From the NCBI GenBank assembly GCA_965371355.1, contig CBDUYD010000011.1, positions 1-33,215 of the forward strand: 33,215 bases of DNA, written 5' to 3'. Origin of the DNA: JASJHI01 sp965371355 (lineage in GTDB: Bacteria; Actinomycetota; Acidimicrobiia; Acidimicrobiales; Ilumatobacteraceae). Both the position numbers and the translations under genes were made by a program. Position 1 is the first letter of the stretch; every line of letters starts with the position of its first letter. Below are positions 15,270-23,866 of the stretch, piece by piece. A model generated the notes under the pieces. That model did not search any database and was not told where the DNA came from. It saw only the letters and a program-made list of their open reading frames with translations.

Positions 15270-18200
15270 GAGGATCGGACCCTATCGCTCGAGGTCGACC
15301 GCGACGTCGTCATCACCCCGACGGTCACACACAGCACGGCGAACACCGCCAGGCCGTTCAGATGGTCGAACGATTCGGTCCATCCCGCGTTGGGGAGGGG
15401 GTGGTCGCGGCGCTCGATCCACATCACGAGCAGGGCGACGAGGAGGGCGAGTCCCACACCGATCCACGCGAGCAGGTTCGCGATCCGCTTCACGAACATC
15501 ACGGCGACGCCGAGCACACCGCCGACGAGACCCCAGACGGGGGCGATCAGGAGCGCGCCCAGCACGACGAGGACGGCGGGCGCGATCCACGGTCTGGGTC
15601 CGATGCCACCCCCACCCGGCACGAGTCTGGGGGTCACGGACACGCGGTGGTCACGACGGCGGGTGGCGGCGATGACGAGCAGGCACCCCACGACGGCGGC
15701 GATCGAGGCGAGCAGACCGATCTTGACCGGCCGCTGTGCCGTCCAGTGGAGGTCGACCGTCGTCACGCTCGCCGTCGGTGGCAGCCACCACCCGTTGAAG
15801 CCGCCGTCGATCAACTGCGGCGGTCCGAGGTCGGTTCCGTCTGCAGAGGCCTCCCAGGCGTCGTTGTAGCCCTCTCCGAGCACGATCCAGCAGCCCTGCG
15901 GACAGGGATCGACGACGACGCGGCGATCGCGTGTGTCATCCCGCTCGATCGAGACCGGCACGAGCGCCGTGTCGACCGCGGATGGCGGCTGATCGGACAG
16001 CACGATCCGATCGACCGTGAGACCGGCGCTCCGTGCGTGCGAACGGAGTGTGTGCTCTCCTCCGGTGAGTTCCAGCGGCCCGGAACACACCTCGGCAGCC
16101 ACCGGAGCACCGTCGAGAAGCGCACCGACCGTAGTTTCGTAGCGAAGTGCCATCGCGCTGTCGTCGAGCGTGAGGAGATCGGAGCGGCAGGCGGCAGCGA
16201 TGACCGTCGAATCGTCGATCGCCGCCGAGTCGATGGCGGCGGTCTCGACCTCGGCGATGGCAATCGGAAGCGTCACCACGTCGCCGTAGCGCCGGTCGAC
16301 CGTGGTCGACGGCTCGAGCGCTGCGATCCGCACCGTGATCCGGTCACCGTCGAGCGGCCTGCCCATCTCGATCGTACTGCGCCCCGATTGATCGGGTCGC
16401 GGCACATCGACGACGATCGTCCCGTCGCGATCGGTGATTTCGAGGGCGGTGACCAGCGAGTACGGGCCAACGGGCTGGATGAGATCGATCGAGGTCCCGG
16501 GCGATCGAGTGTCGGCGAGCGGGATCGTCAGTGTCGCGCCGACCGCACCGTCGAACGGAGTGATCCAGGCGGTCGTCGGGTCGCCGTCGGCGGCGAACAT
16601 GCCGGCGTGCCGCGGCGCACCGGTCAGGTGAGCGGAGGCCGTCGCCAGCGAGCCGGGGTCGTCGGGTGCGATGATGCCAGCGAGTGTCTCGTCGTCGGCC
16701 CGCGCGTCGAGGCGCAACGTCACCGAGGTCTCGATCGCCCGATCGTCGGGCATCTCGATGATTCGCTGCAACTCGGGTTCCGGATCGCTCCGCCACGGGT
16801 CGAGCGCATCGACCCGGAGCCGCGTGAGGGTGATCGCGAGGGGTCGATCGGCCGCCGCCTCGACCGCGTCGACCGGTGGCCTGATCCACTCGGTCGTCGG
16901 TCCGAGGCCTGCATAGATCTCGATGAACCCGACCCCGGCCGTGCCCTCGGTGACGGCGAGGATCTCGATCGTGACCGTCCCCGGCGTCGCACTCGGGAGT
17001 GAAACCACCTGCCCGCCGGCATCGAGTGATTCGTCGGTCAGATCGACGACGACCTCGCCGTCATCACCGGCGACGCTCACCGCGACGCGCGCAATCGTTC
17101 GGCCCCCGTGGTCGGGGCCGGCCTGGCGCAGGGCGAGCGAGTCCGCTTCCCGCGCGATGGCGAGTTCGATCCGTTCGCCGACCGGGTCACCGTGATCGCC
17201 GACGAGCCATGCCGTGGTCGGGTCGCCGTCGATCGCCATCACCGCGCGGTCCTCGGGGCGGTAGGCGAACGGCTCGCCATAACTCGACGCGGTGGCCACG
17301 ACGGGTCCTTGCTGGATGGCGATCGTCTGGCGCCCGGGATCGTCGTCGCCGAACACCTCGAGCCGTTGGTCTGCTGCGGTCGGTGTGAGCACGTCGATCG
17401 CGGGACCGCCGGGCTCGGTGTGGCCGTGGACGTCCTGCGAGCCGCGCCAGTGATGGGCGCGGTCGCGATTGGTGTCGGTGATGATCACCGCCAGTGCCTC
17501 GCCGGCGGCCGCGGTGAGATCGCTGCCTTCGAGGCTCGCGCTGTAGCGGACCGCCTCGCTGCCGGTGATCAGCCCGGCGGCCGCCGCGTCGACGAGTCCG
17601 TCTCCGTCTCCCGAGAGCACGATCGACGCCGGCTTCGCCCGGACCACACCGATCGGATCGTCGATCTCGATCAGGCCGACCGGAGCGATCGCCCGATCGA
17701 CTCCTGCCAGCGCCGCCGGGTCGACCATCGCTACGTCGGGCACATTCGTCACCGGGTCACCGAAGTAGGTGATCGCTCCGAGCAACCCATCGGCAGACGC
17801 GTCGCCGAGAAGGGCGTCGAGCGCCTCCGGCCTCGGAGTGCGGAATCGTTCGAACTGGAGGTCGTTCGCCAGCCAGATCGTGTCGACCCCCAGCAGCCGC
17901 GCGACCGGTTGAATCGACCGTGGCTCGAGCGTGCCCTCCTGAACCCGGTCATCGAGGGCGTAGAGCAGGTTCATCGCCGCACCCGAGCCGAGCGGCAGCA
18001 GATCGCGGGTCACGAGCGGCCGTTCGGTCAGCGCGACGAGTGGCTGGTCGACGGTGTATCCCCACCGGAACGCCCCGAACTCGGCGCCCGGGAGTTGGAG
18101 CACCCTTGCGCCGGTCGGCTCGCCGAGCGAATCGGCAGCCTCTCGCCACGCGGCCGGCGGATCCTGATCACGATCGATCGCCGGATCGACCAGATCGAGC

Positions 18201-19525
18201 CCCCACAGTGCCGGCAGGTTGACGAGCAGGAGTACCGCCACGATCGACCCTGCGACCAATCGGGGCGACCAGCGGCCACCTGCTCTGCGGACGCGGGTGG
18301 CGGGCAGCGAGCCGACCAGCCCGGCCGCACCCAGCGCGAGTCCGAGCACGATCAGCGGCGTCGCCCGTGTACTGCTGCGTAGTGCGAGCGCGAGGCCCGA
18401 ACCGTCGTCGCTCGCGAACAACGACATCAACGGCGAGGGGGAGTCGATCGCGTGGACACCAACCGCGAGGACGACGCCGACGAGGATGACGAGCGCCGCG
18501 AAGCGCCGCGCCGGCCAGCGGGTCGCGACCAACCCGACCAGGCCGACCAGGGTCACCGCGTAGCTGACCGCGATGCCGCCGGTGCTCACCAGGTATCCCT
18601 CGGATGCTGTCGTGGCGGGCGCCACGGGGTCGCGCACGTAGAACAGCCAGTATCCGAGTCCGCGGAGCACTTCGGAGCCCGTCGCGTTGCGGCTCACGTC
18701 CTCGAGCGTCTCGGAATACGCGAGCACGGGAGCGCCGTAGCGCGACTGCACGACCAGCATCGCGATCCACCACAGCGAGACGGCGACGCACAGCACCGCC
18801 GTCCGCACGGCGATGGAGATTGCCCGGCGCCAGCGGACGTCGCCCGCCCAGCCGGCATGGATCAGCCAGAGCAGCGGGGCCGGTGCGACGAGGGCGAGAG
18901 CGGTCGCGTTGACCGAGCCGACGGTGGCGACCACGAGGGCGATCATCGCCGGGTATCTCCACCGCTGCCAACGCGGGGTCGCGCCGCCGGGGGTCGGATC
19001 GTCGCGGCACGCGAGGACGGTGAGTCCGACGAGCCAGCCCAGCGCCGCCCAGGGGAGCAGCAGCAGCGATGTGCGCGAGATGTAGGGAAGCAGGTAGGGC
19101 GAGAGCTGGTACACCAGCCCGGCGACCAGCGCGGCGCCGATCGTCAGCCCCAGCCGGCGGGTCAGCCACAGCACGCCGGCACCCGCGGCGAACAGGATCG
19201 TGCCGATCCACAGCCGGTGCGCGACCCAGTCGGGCAGTCCTACCGAGTCGAGAGTCCAGTACCAGGGGCCACTCGGCCACAGGTAGGTGATCTGCTGGTG
19301 GGGGACCCAACCCCCGAACTGCTCACGCTCGAACGTCGATGAAGCCCGCCCGAGCAACTGCGCCGGCCCGAGGTAGAGATAGAGCTTGGTGTCCGCTGGC
19401 ATGCGACCCGGCGAACTGGCGAGGCTCGGAATGTAAGCGAGTGCGGCGAGCGCGATCACCGACAGCGACGTCGCCCGGGTGCGGATCCACCCGTCGATAC
19501 CGTTCGGCCGCCCGCCGCGTGTCAC
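15257..19525 (-). CDS. aftD: AftD-like alpha-(1->3)-arabinofuranosyltransferase
   Basis: At 1422 residues this is close to mycobacterial AftD (about 1400). AftD is a GT-C enzyme that adds arabinofuranose from decaprenylphosphoryl-arabinose to arabinan outside the membrane. About a dozen helices occupy residues 20-455. The first outer loop has PADTKLYLYLGPAQLLGRA with Asp45 in the place of the catalytic Asp, then FGGWVPHQQITYLWPSGPWY, the family's conserved loop. A long extracytoplasmic part contains two discoidin-like carbohydrate-binding modules, near residue 740 (VVATASSYGE and DGDPTTAWLV) and near 960 (ATASAHLTG and DGDPTTAWIT). Several C-terminal helices follow from about 1263. GTG at 19523-19525 overlaps the stop of the gene before it. 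Confidence 0.9.
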   Translation of the reverse strand: MTRGGRPNGIDGWIRTRATSLSVIALAALAYIPSLASSPGRMPADTKLYLYLGPAQLLGRASSTFEREQFGGWVPHQQITYLWPSGPWYWTLDSVGLPDWVAHRLWIGTILFAAGAGVLWLTRRLGLTIGAALVAGLVYQLSPYLLPYISRTSLLLLPWAALGWLVGLTVLACRDDPTPGGATPRWQRWRYPAMIALVVATVGSVNATALALVAPAPLLWLIHAGWAGDVRWRRAISIAVRTAVLCVAVSLWWIAMLVVQSRYGAPVLAYSETLEDVSRNATGSEVLRGLGYWLFYVRDPVAPATTASEGYLVSTGGIAVSYAVTLVGLVGLVATRWPARRFAALVILVGVVLAVGVHAIDSPSPLMSLFASDDGSGLALALRSSTRATPLIVLGLALGAAGLVGSLPATRVRRAGGRWSPRLVAGSIVAVLLLVNLPALWGLDLVDPAIDRDQDPPAAWREAADSLGEPTGARVLQLPGAEFGAFRWGYTVDQPLVALTERPLVTRDLLPLGSGAAMNLLYALDDRVQEGTLEPRSIQPVARLLGVDTIWLANDLQFERFRTPRPEALDALLGDASADGLLGAITYFGDPVTNVPDVAMVDPAALAGVDRAIAPVGLIEIDDPIGVVRAKPASIVLSGDGDGLVDAAAAGLITGSEAVRYSASLEGSDLTAAAGEALAVIITDTNRDRAHHWRGSQDVHGHTEPGGPAIDVLTPTAADQRLEVFGDDDPGRQTIAIQQGPVVATASSYGEPFAYRPEDRAVMAIDGDPTTAWLVGDHGDPVGERIELAIAREADSLALRQAGPDHGGRTIARVAVSVAGDDGEVVVDLTDESLDAGGQVVSLPSATPGTVTIEILAVTEGTAGVGFIEIYAGLGPTTEWIRPPVDAVEAAADRPLAITLTRLRVDALDPWRSDPEPELQRIIEMPDDRAIETSVTLRLDARADDETLAGIIAPDDPGSLATASAHLTGAPRHAGMFAADGDPTTAWITPFDGAVGATLTIPLADTRSPGTSIDLIQPVGPYSLVTALEITDRDGTIVVDVPRPDQSGRSTIEMGRPLDGDRITVRIAALEPSTTVDRRYGDVVTLPIAIAEVETAAIDSAAIDDSTVIAAACRSDLLTLDDSAMALRYETTVGALLDGAPVAAEVCSGPLELTGGEHTLRSHARSAGLTVDRIVLSDQPPSAVDTALVPVSIERDDTRDRRVVVDPCPQGCWIVLGEGYNDAWEASADGTDLGPPQLIDGGFNGWWLPPTASVTTVDLHWTAQRPVKIGLLASIAAVVGCLLVIAATRRRDHRVSVTPRLVPGGGGIGPRPWIAPAVLVVLGALLIAPVWGLVGGVLGVAVMFVKRIANLLAWIGVGLALLVALLVMWIERRDHPLPNAGWTESFDHLNGLAVFAVLCVTVGVMTTSRSTSSDRVRSSCAP

Positions 19526-20727
19526 GGAATCGCCCCGAAGACGCCGTACAGGCCGGTGAGCGCGACGAGTCCGGCTCCTCCGAGCACGAGGGTGAGATCC
19601 CACCCGGCGCGGTCCCAGCTCGCACGGTGGTGATCCGGATCGTCGTCGGGCTCGGGCCACCATGCGGCGACCGCGATGAACAGCGGAAAGGCGGTGAACA
19701 AGAAGCGCGGTCGCGCGGTGACGGTCGCCGGGATCAGCATCAGGGCGAGGACGACGAGGGTGTAGGCGAGGACGGGCCACGGGAGCGGCTGCTTCCAGAG
19801 GCAGTAGAGCATCCCGATCAGTGCGATCATGGTGAGCGCGGTCAGGGCGTCGGTCGGGGAAGCGAGCGGGCTGGTGAGGAACCCGTAGGTGTTCTTCACG
19901 GCGGTCGCGCCGAAGCTCGTGCCCTCGGCCCACGCCTCGCGCTGCACTCGGAACCAGGCGCCGCGCTCGTGCGCCCGGGCGTCGACGTAGAGCTGAAACC
20001 CGATGAAGCCGAGGGGCGCCAGGACGACCGCGATGAGCGATGCCCAGTCGCGCGAGCGCCGGATCGCCAGCGCGCTCGCGACGATGCAGGCGGCGACGAG
20101 CCCGACACCGTTTGGCCTCGTCCCGGTCGCCACCGCGGCGGTGAGACCCGCCAGCAGCCACCGCTCGTCGACGAGGAACAGGAGGCACGCGGCGGCGAGC
20201 ACGATCAGCGCCGCCTCCGAATAGGCGAACGAGAGCACGAAGCTGCCCGGAAAGACCGCGTACAGCGTCATCGCCCGAGCGGCCACCGAGACCGAGTAGA
20301 GGCGACGGGCGAGCAGTCCGACGAGCACGACGGAGAGTGCGCCGAGGACGAAGTTGACCGCCAGCGCGGCGAGGACGTCGCCACCTGGCAGGATCCGGTC
20401 GATGATCCGGACGGTCCACGGAAAGACGGGAAAGAACGCCGCCCTGGCCTCTATCTGCTCATAGGTGATGTTGTCGGGGATCGACTCGGGGTATCCCCGG
20501 CGGACGATCTCGAGGTACCACAGGCCGTCCCAGGAGGTGAGTACGTCGGTGACGTGGGTCAGCGCGCTCTGCGGCGTCTCGTCGCCTTCGGCGCGAATGT
20601 CGACGACCTGCTGAGCGGCCCGGATGCCGGCTCCCGCGAGCACGCAGAATCGCGATACGACATAGGCGGCGAGCCCGACGAAGAGCGCGCGGTTCCAGTT
20701 GCTTTCGCTCTCGGTCGAGGTCGTCAT
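19522..20727 (-). CDS. PIG-V-like GT-C mannosyltransferase
   Basis: This 401-residue protein has about ten membrane helices. The first outer loop contains TSWDGLWYLEIVRRGYP (Asp67 is the likely catalytic residue) followed by ARAAFFPVFPW, the pattern of the PIG-V/GT76-related family. Such GT-C enzymes take mannose from a lipid-phosphate donor. The protein ends in further helices with RPRFLFTAFPLFIA. The start ATG at 20725-20727 overlaps the AlkA-like stop, and the stop overlaps the AftD-like start, so the genes are coupled. Its likely donor would be made by the GT2 two genes downstream. The acceptor, and whether it could transfer another sugar, are unknown. Confidence 0.82.
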   Translation of the reverse strand: MTTSTESESNWNRALFVGLAAYVVSRFCVLAGAGIRAAQQVVDIRAEGDETPQSALTHVTDVLTSWDGLWYLEIVRRGYPESIPDNITYEQIEARAAFFPVFPWTVRIIDRILPGGDVLAALAVNFVLGALSVVLVGLLARRLYSVSVAARAMTLYAVFPGSFVLSFAYSEAALIVLAAACLLFLVDERWLLAGLTAAVATGTRPNGVGLVAACIVASALAIRRSRDWASLIAVVLAPLGFIGFQLYVDARAHERGAWFRVQREAWAEGTSFGATAVKNTYGFLTSPLASPTDALTALTMIALIGMLYCLWKQPLPWPVLAYTLVVLALMLIPATVTARPRFLFTAFPLFIAVAAWWPEPDDDPDHHRASWDRAGWDLTLVLGGAGLVALTGLYGVFGAIP

Positions 20728-21698
20728 CACCAGTCGCGCATCGGGAGGATGCGCTTCTTGGGACCGAAGCGCGGCGCGTCGTTGCCGTTCATCTTGAGGA
20801 GTCTCGTCACCCTGCCGCGCTGACCACGGTACGGCTCGAGCAGTTCCATCATCCGTTCGTCGGTGGCCCTCGCCTCGCCGGCGAGCGCCCAGCCGACGGT
20901 GTTCTTGAGATGGTAGTCGCCCACCGCGACGGCATCGGGGTCGCCCAGCGCGGGCCCGAGCACGCTCCCGATCGTCCACTGGCCGACGCCGCGCAGCCGA
21001 GCGAGCATGGTCGCCGCACGATCGGCCGGACCCTGCGCCCAGCTCCACAACTTCAGGGGGTGTCTGGCGACTTCGATCAGCGGCTCGGCGCGCTTGCGTT
21101 CGATGCCGAGAGGGTGGAACCACCAGCTTGGCGTGCGGGCGAGCACTTCCGGAGCCGGCGGCAGGAGGAGACCTTCGAAGGGACCGGGTGCGGGCTCGCC
21201 GAGGGCTCGACAGAGATCGCGCCACTGCCGGTAGGCCTCGCCTGCGGTGATCCGCTGGCCGATGATCGTCGGGAGCAGTTCGTGGTAGAGATCGCCACTG
21301 GCACCGAATCTGACGCCGTCGCGGGCCCGAGCGGCATCGGCGACCGCGCGGTGTGGAGCGGACCGCAACGACTCGTCGCCGGGATCGTCGGCGCCCGCCA
21401 TCGCTCCGGCACGGTCGGCCAGCCATGCGGCAGCTGGACCGAACGAGCGGACGCTGAGCCCGGGAAGCGCCTCGACCGCGGCGCCGTCGGGTTCGACGGC
21501 CAGACCCCAGGTGAGTTCGATCGTGCCAGGTCCTTGCGGGGTGATCGTCGCTCTGACGAAGCGTCCACTCGATGCCGGACCGCTGCCGGCGACGGAGGTC
21601 CAAGTCGTCGGATCGCCCGCGCCGTACCGGTACCACCCGAGGGTTGCGCCGATGTCGACGACTCGCTCCCGGACGAGCCCAGCGATTGGCGCAGGCAT
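20727..21698 (-). CDS. AlkA-like DNA-3-methyladenine glycosylase family protein
   Basis: This 323-residue member of the HhH-GPD base-excision family removes alkylated bases from DNA. The helix-hairpin-helix is at about residues 235-246 (LRGVGQWTIGSV), followed by VAVGDYHLKN with Asp261 at the position of the catalytic Asp of AlkA. An N-terminal AlkA-type domain and the segment HELLPTIIGQRITAGEAY precede it. The C-terminus PRFGPKKRILPMRDW is typical of actinobacterial relatives. It is the first gene of the minus-strand glycan operon, with no evident functional link. The ATG at 21698 has no Shine-Dalgarno sequence and probably a leaderless promoter 7 bases upstream. Confidence 0.88.
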   Translation of the reverse strand: MPAPIAGLVRERVVDIGATLGWYRYGAGDPTTWTSVAGSGPASSGRFVRATITPQGPGTIELTWGLAVEPDGAAVEALPGLSVRSFGPAAAWLADRAGAMAGADDPGDESLRSAPHRAVADAARARDGVRFGASGDLYHELLPTIIGQRITAGEAYRQWRDLCRALGEPAPGPFEGLLLPPAPEVLARTPSWWFHPLGIERKRAEPLIEVARHPLKLWSWAQGPADRAATMLARLRGVGQWTIGSVLGPALGDPDAVAVGDYHLKNTVGWALAGEARATDERMMELLEPYRGQRGRVTRLLKMNGNDAPRFGPKKRILPMRDW

Positions 21699-21705
21699 CG
21701 CGGCG

Positions 21706-21711
21706 ACGGTA
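21706..21711 (-). promoter_or_regulatory. Candidate -10 box of the AlkA/PIG-V/AftD/GT2 operon
   Basis: On the minus strand TACCGT, a TAnnnT hexamer, lies 7 bases before the ATG at 21698, inside the 32-base gap behind the dipeptide importer operon. It would give a leaderless mRNA and make the four-gene glycan operon an independent unit. No -35 box is evident. Confidence 0.38.
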
Positions 21712-21730
21712 CCAGTCGAGGCCGGGTACC

Positions 21731-22753
21731 TCAGGGATCGCCCGGCGCCGCAAAGACCCTCACCGGCGTCTCGACCGGGTGGTGGCAGGCGACGAAGTGA
21801 TCGTCGCCGATCGAGCGCAACTGGGGTTCATCGGAGATACACAGCTGATCGGCGTTCGGGCATCGGGGGTGGAAGCGGCAGCCCGATGGCGGATCGACCG
21901 GCGAGGGCGGCTCGCCGATCGAATCGCTGATCGAGTGGTCGGCATCCGGATCGGGGACGGGGATCGAGTCGACGAGCAGGTTCGTGTACGGATGCGCGGG
22001 GCGGGCATAGAGATCGTCGCTCGGCGCCACCTCGCAGATCTTGCCCAGGTACATCACGGCGATCCGGTCGCTGATGTTCTTCACGACGGCGAGGTCGTGG
22101 GCGATGAAGACGAGTGTGAGGCCGTACCGTTGCTTCAACTCTTCGAGCAGGTTGAGGACCTGCGCCTGCACGCTGACGTCGAGCGCCGAGACGGGCTCGT
22201 CGCAGATGATCAGGGTCGGGTCGAGGACGAGCGCACGGGCGACCGAAATGCGCTGGCACTGCCCGCCGGAGAACTGGTGTGGTTTGCTCTCGGCGGCACG
22301 TTCCGGGTCGATCCCGACCGACTCGAGGAGGTCGTCGACGAGCGCCGCACGTTCCTCCTTCGTGCCGCGTTTCCAGATGTCGAGCGGCTCGAGCACGCTG
22401 TTGCGCACCGTCCGCCGCGGGTTGAGCGACGAGATCGGATCCTGGAAGATCATCTGCACCTTCGTGCGGGCGCGACGGAGTGCTTCGCCACTCAGCTCTG
22501 TGAGATCGTCACCCTCGAAGACGACCGCACCCGACGTCGGCCGGTCGATCTGCATGATCGCCCGGCCGGTCGTGCTCTTGCCGCACCCGGACTCACCGAC
22601 GATGCCGAGCGTCTCGCCGCGCAGCACGTCGAAACTGATCCCCGACACCGCCTTCACCGTCTCGTGGCGTCCGACCTTGAACTCGACGACGAGGTTCTCG
22701 ACGCTGAGCACCTTGTCGCCTTCGCGGAGATGCGCCTGCCCGGTCCCCGCCAT
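21731..22753 (-). CDS. Dipeptide/oligopeptide ABC transporter ATP-binding protein (DppF/OppF)
   Basis: This is the second ATPase subunit of the peptide importer, 340 residues. Walker A is GESGCGKST (residues 53-61), the Q-loop is MIFQDPISSLNP, the signature is FSGGQCQR with Walker B LIICDEPVSALD, and the H-loop lies in FIAHDL. The C-terminal oligopeptide-transporter extension carries four cysteines (GCRFHPRCPNADQLC, then FVACHH), a loop known in Dpp/Opp ATPases to hold an iron-sulfur cluster. ATG at 22751-22753 overlaps the DppD stop. It is the last gene of the importer operon. Confidence 0.94.
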   Translation of the reverse strand: MAGTGQAHLREGDKVLSVENLVVEFKVGRHETVKAVSGISFDVLRGETLGIVGESGCGKSTTGRAIMQIDRPTSGAVVFEGDDLTELSGEALRRARTKVQMIFQDPISSLNPRRTVRNSVLEPLDIWKRGTKEERAALVDDLLESVGIDPERAAESKPHQFSGGQCQRISVARALVLDPTLIICDEPVSALDVSVQAQVLNLLEELKQRYGLTLVFIAHDLAVVKNISDRIAVMYLGKICEVAPSDDLYARPAHPYTNLLVDSIPVPDPDADHSISDSIGEPPSPVDPPSGCRFHPRCPNADQLCISDEPQLRSIGDDHFVACHHPVETPVRVFAAPGDP

Positions 22754-23856
22754 CAGTCGTCGCCCCCGACCGGGATCTCCACCGAGACCGGCACGGCACG
22801 GGAAGCCTCCAGCTCGGCGTCGCGCTCTTCGAACTCGGGCGACCCGACGGGATACCAGCAGGCGTACTGGTGATCGGGGTGATCGGCGATCACCAGCGGA
22901 GGCTCGTCGTCGAGACACCTGTCGCGTACGTATGCACATCGCGGCGCAAAGTTGCAGCCCTTCGGCGGGTTGACCAGATCGGGCGGGCGACCGGGGATCG
23001 AGGCCAACTTGGTATGGCTCGGTGCGTCGAGCGACGGGATGCTGAGCATCAGCGACCTCGTGTACGGCATCCTCATGTCGCCGAAGAGGATGCGGGTCGG
23101 CGCGATCTCGACGAGCTTGCCGCCGTACATCACGGCGATCTGGTCGGTGTGGCCGGCGACGACGCCGAGGTCGTGTGTCACGAGGATCACCGACATGTTG
23201 CGCTCGCGGCGCTGCTCGGCGATCACCTCGAGGATCTGCGCCTGCACCGTCACGTCGAGGGCGGTCGTCGGCTCGTCGGCGAACAGCAGGGTCGGGCCGC
23301 AGGCGAGTGCGATCGAGATCATCACCCGTTGGCGCATGCCGCCGGACAGCTCGTGGGGGTACTGGTCGAGACGGCGCTCCGGTTCGGGGATGTGCACGTC
23401 GCGCAACAGCTGCATCGCGGTCTCCCGCGCATTGGCCCTGTCCATGTCGAGGTGCAGCTTGAGCGGCTCGGTGATCTGCTTGCCGATCTTCATCAGCGGG
23501 TTGAGCGAGTTCAACGGGTTCTGGAAGACCATCGACATCTCGGCGCCCCAGAGATGGCGCATCTGCTTGTCGGGGAGACCGAGGATCTCCTGGCCGCCGA
23601 AGGTGACCGAGCCGGTCATCACCGCGGTCGACGGCAGCAGTCCCATGATCGTGCGGCTGAGTACGGTCTTGCCCGAGCCGGATTCGCCGACGATGCCGAG
23701 GCACTCGCCGCGCCGCAGCGACAACGAGACGCCGTCGACGGCGCGGACGAGGCCGCGTTCGGTCTTGAAGTACGTCCGCAGGTCGTCTAGCACGAGGAGC
23801 GGCGCCTCCGGGTGCGTGCGGCTGGGGGCCAGGCCGTGGTCGGGGAGATCGCTCAT
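22753..23856 (-). CDS. Dipeptide/oligopeptide ABC transporter ATP-binding protein (DppD/OppD)
   Basis: This first ATPase subunit of the importer has 367 residues. Walker A is GESGSGKT (57-64), the Q-loop MVFQNPLNSLNP, the signature LSGGMRQR, and Walker B LLFADEPTTALD, with a switch His in VTHDLG. The C-terminal extension has the four-Cys cluster loop (GCNFAPRCAYVRDRC, then YACW) and an acidic tail (PEFEERDAELEASRA). It couples ATP hydrolysis at the inner membrane face to the two permeases upstream. It starts 10 bases after the DppC gene ends, and its stop overlaps the next ATPase start. Confidence 0.94.
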   Translation of the reverse strand: MSDLPDHGLAPSRTHPEAPLLVLDDLRTYFKTERGLVRAVDGVSLSLRRGECLGIVGESGSGKTVLSRTIMGLLPSTAVMTGSVTFGGQEILGLPDKQMRHLWGAEMSMVFQNPLNSLNPLMKIGKQITEPLKLHLDMDRANARETAMQLLRDVHIPEPERRLDQYPHELSGGMRQRVMISIALACGPTLLFADEPTTALDVTVQAQILEVIAEQRRERNMSVILVTHDLGVVAGHTDQIAVMYGGKLVEIAPTRILFGDMRMPYTRSLMLSIPSLDAPSHTKLASIPGRPPDLVNPPKGCNFAPRCAYVRDRCLDDEPPLVIADHPDHQYACWYPVGSPEFEERDAELEASRAVPVSVEIPVGGDD

Positions 23857-23866
23857 CGGTTCACCC

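Noticed and set aside
15362..17002. Long plus-strand frame of 546 codons opposite the AftD-like gene
   Set aside because: Composition is Arg/Asp/Gly-rich without hydrophobic cores or motifs, and it mirrors codon bias of the real gene on the other strand.
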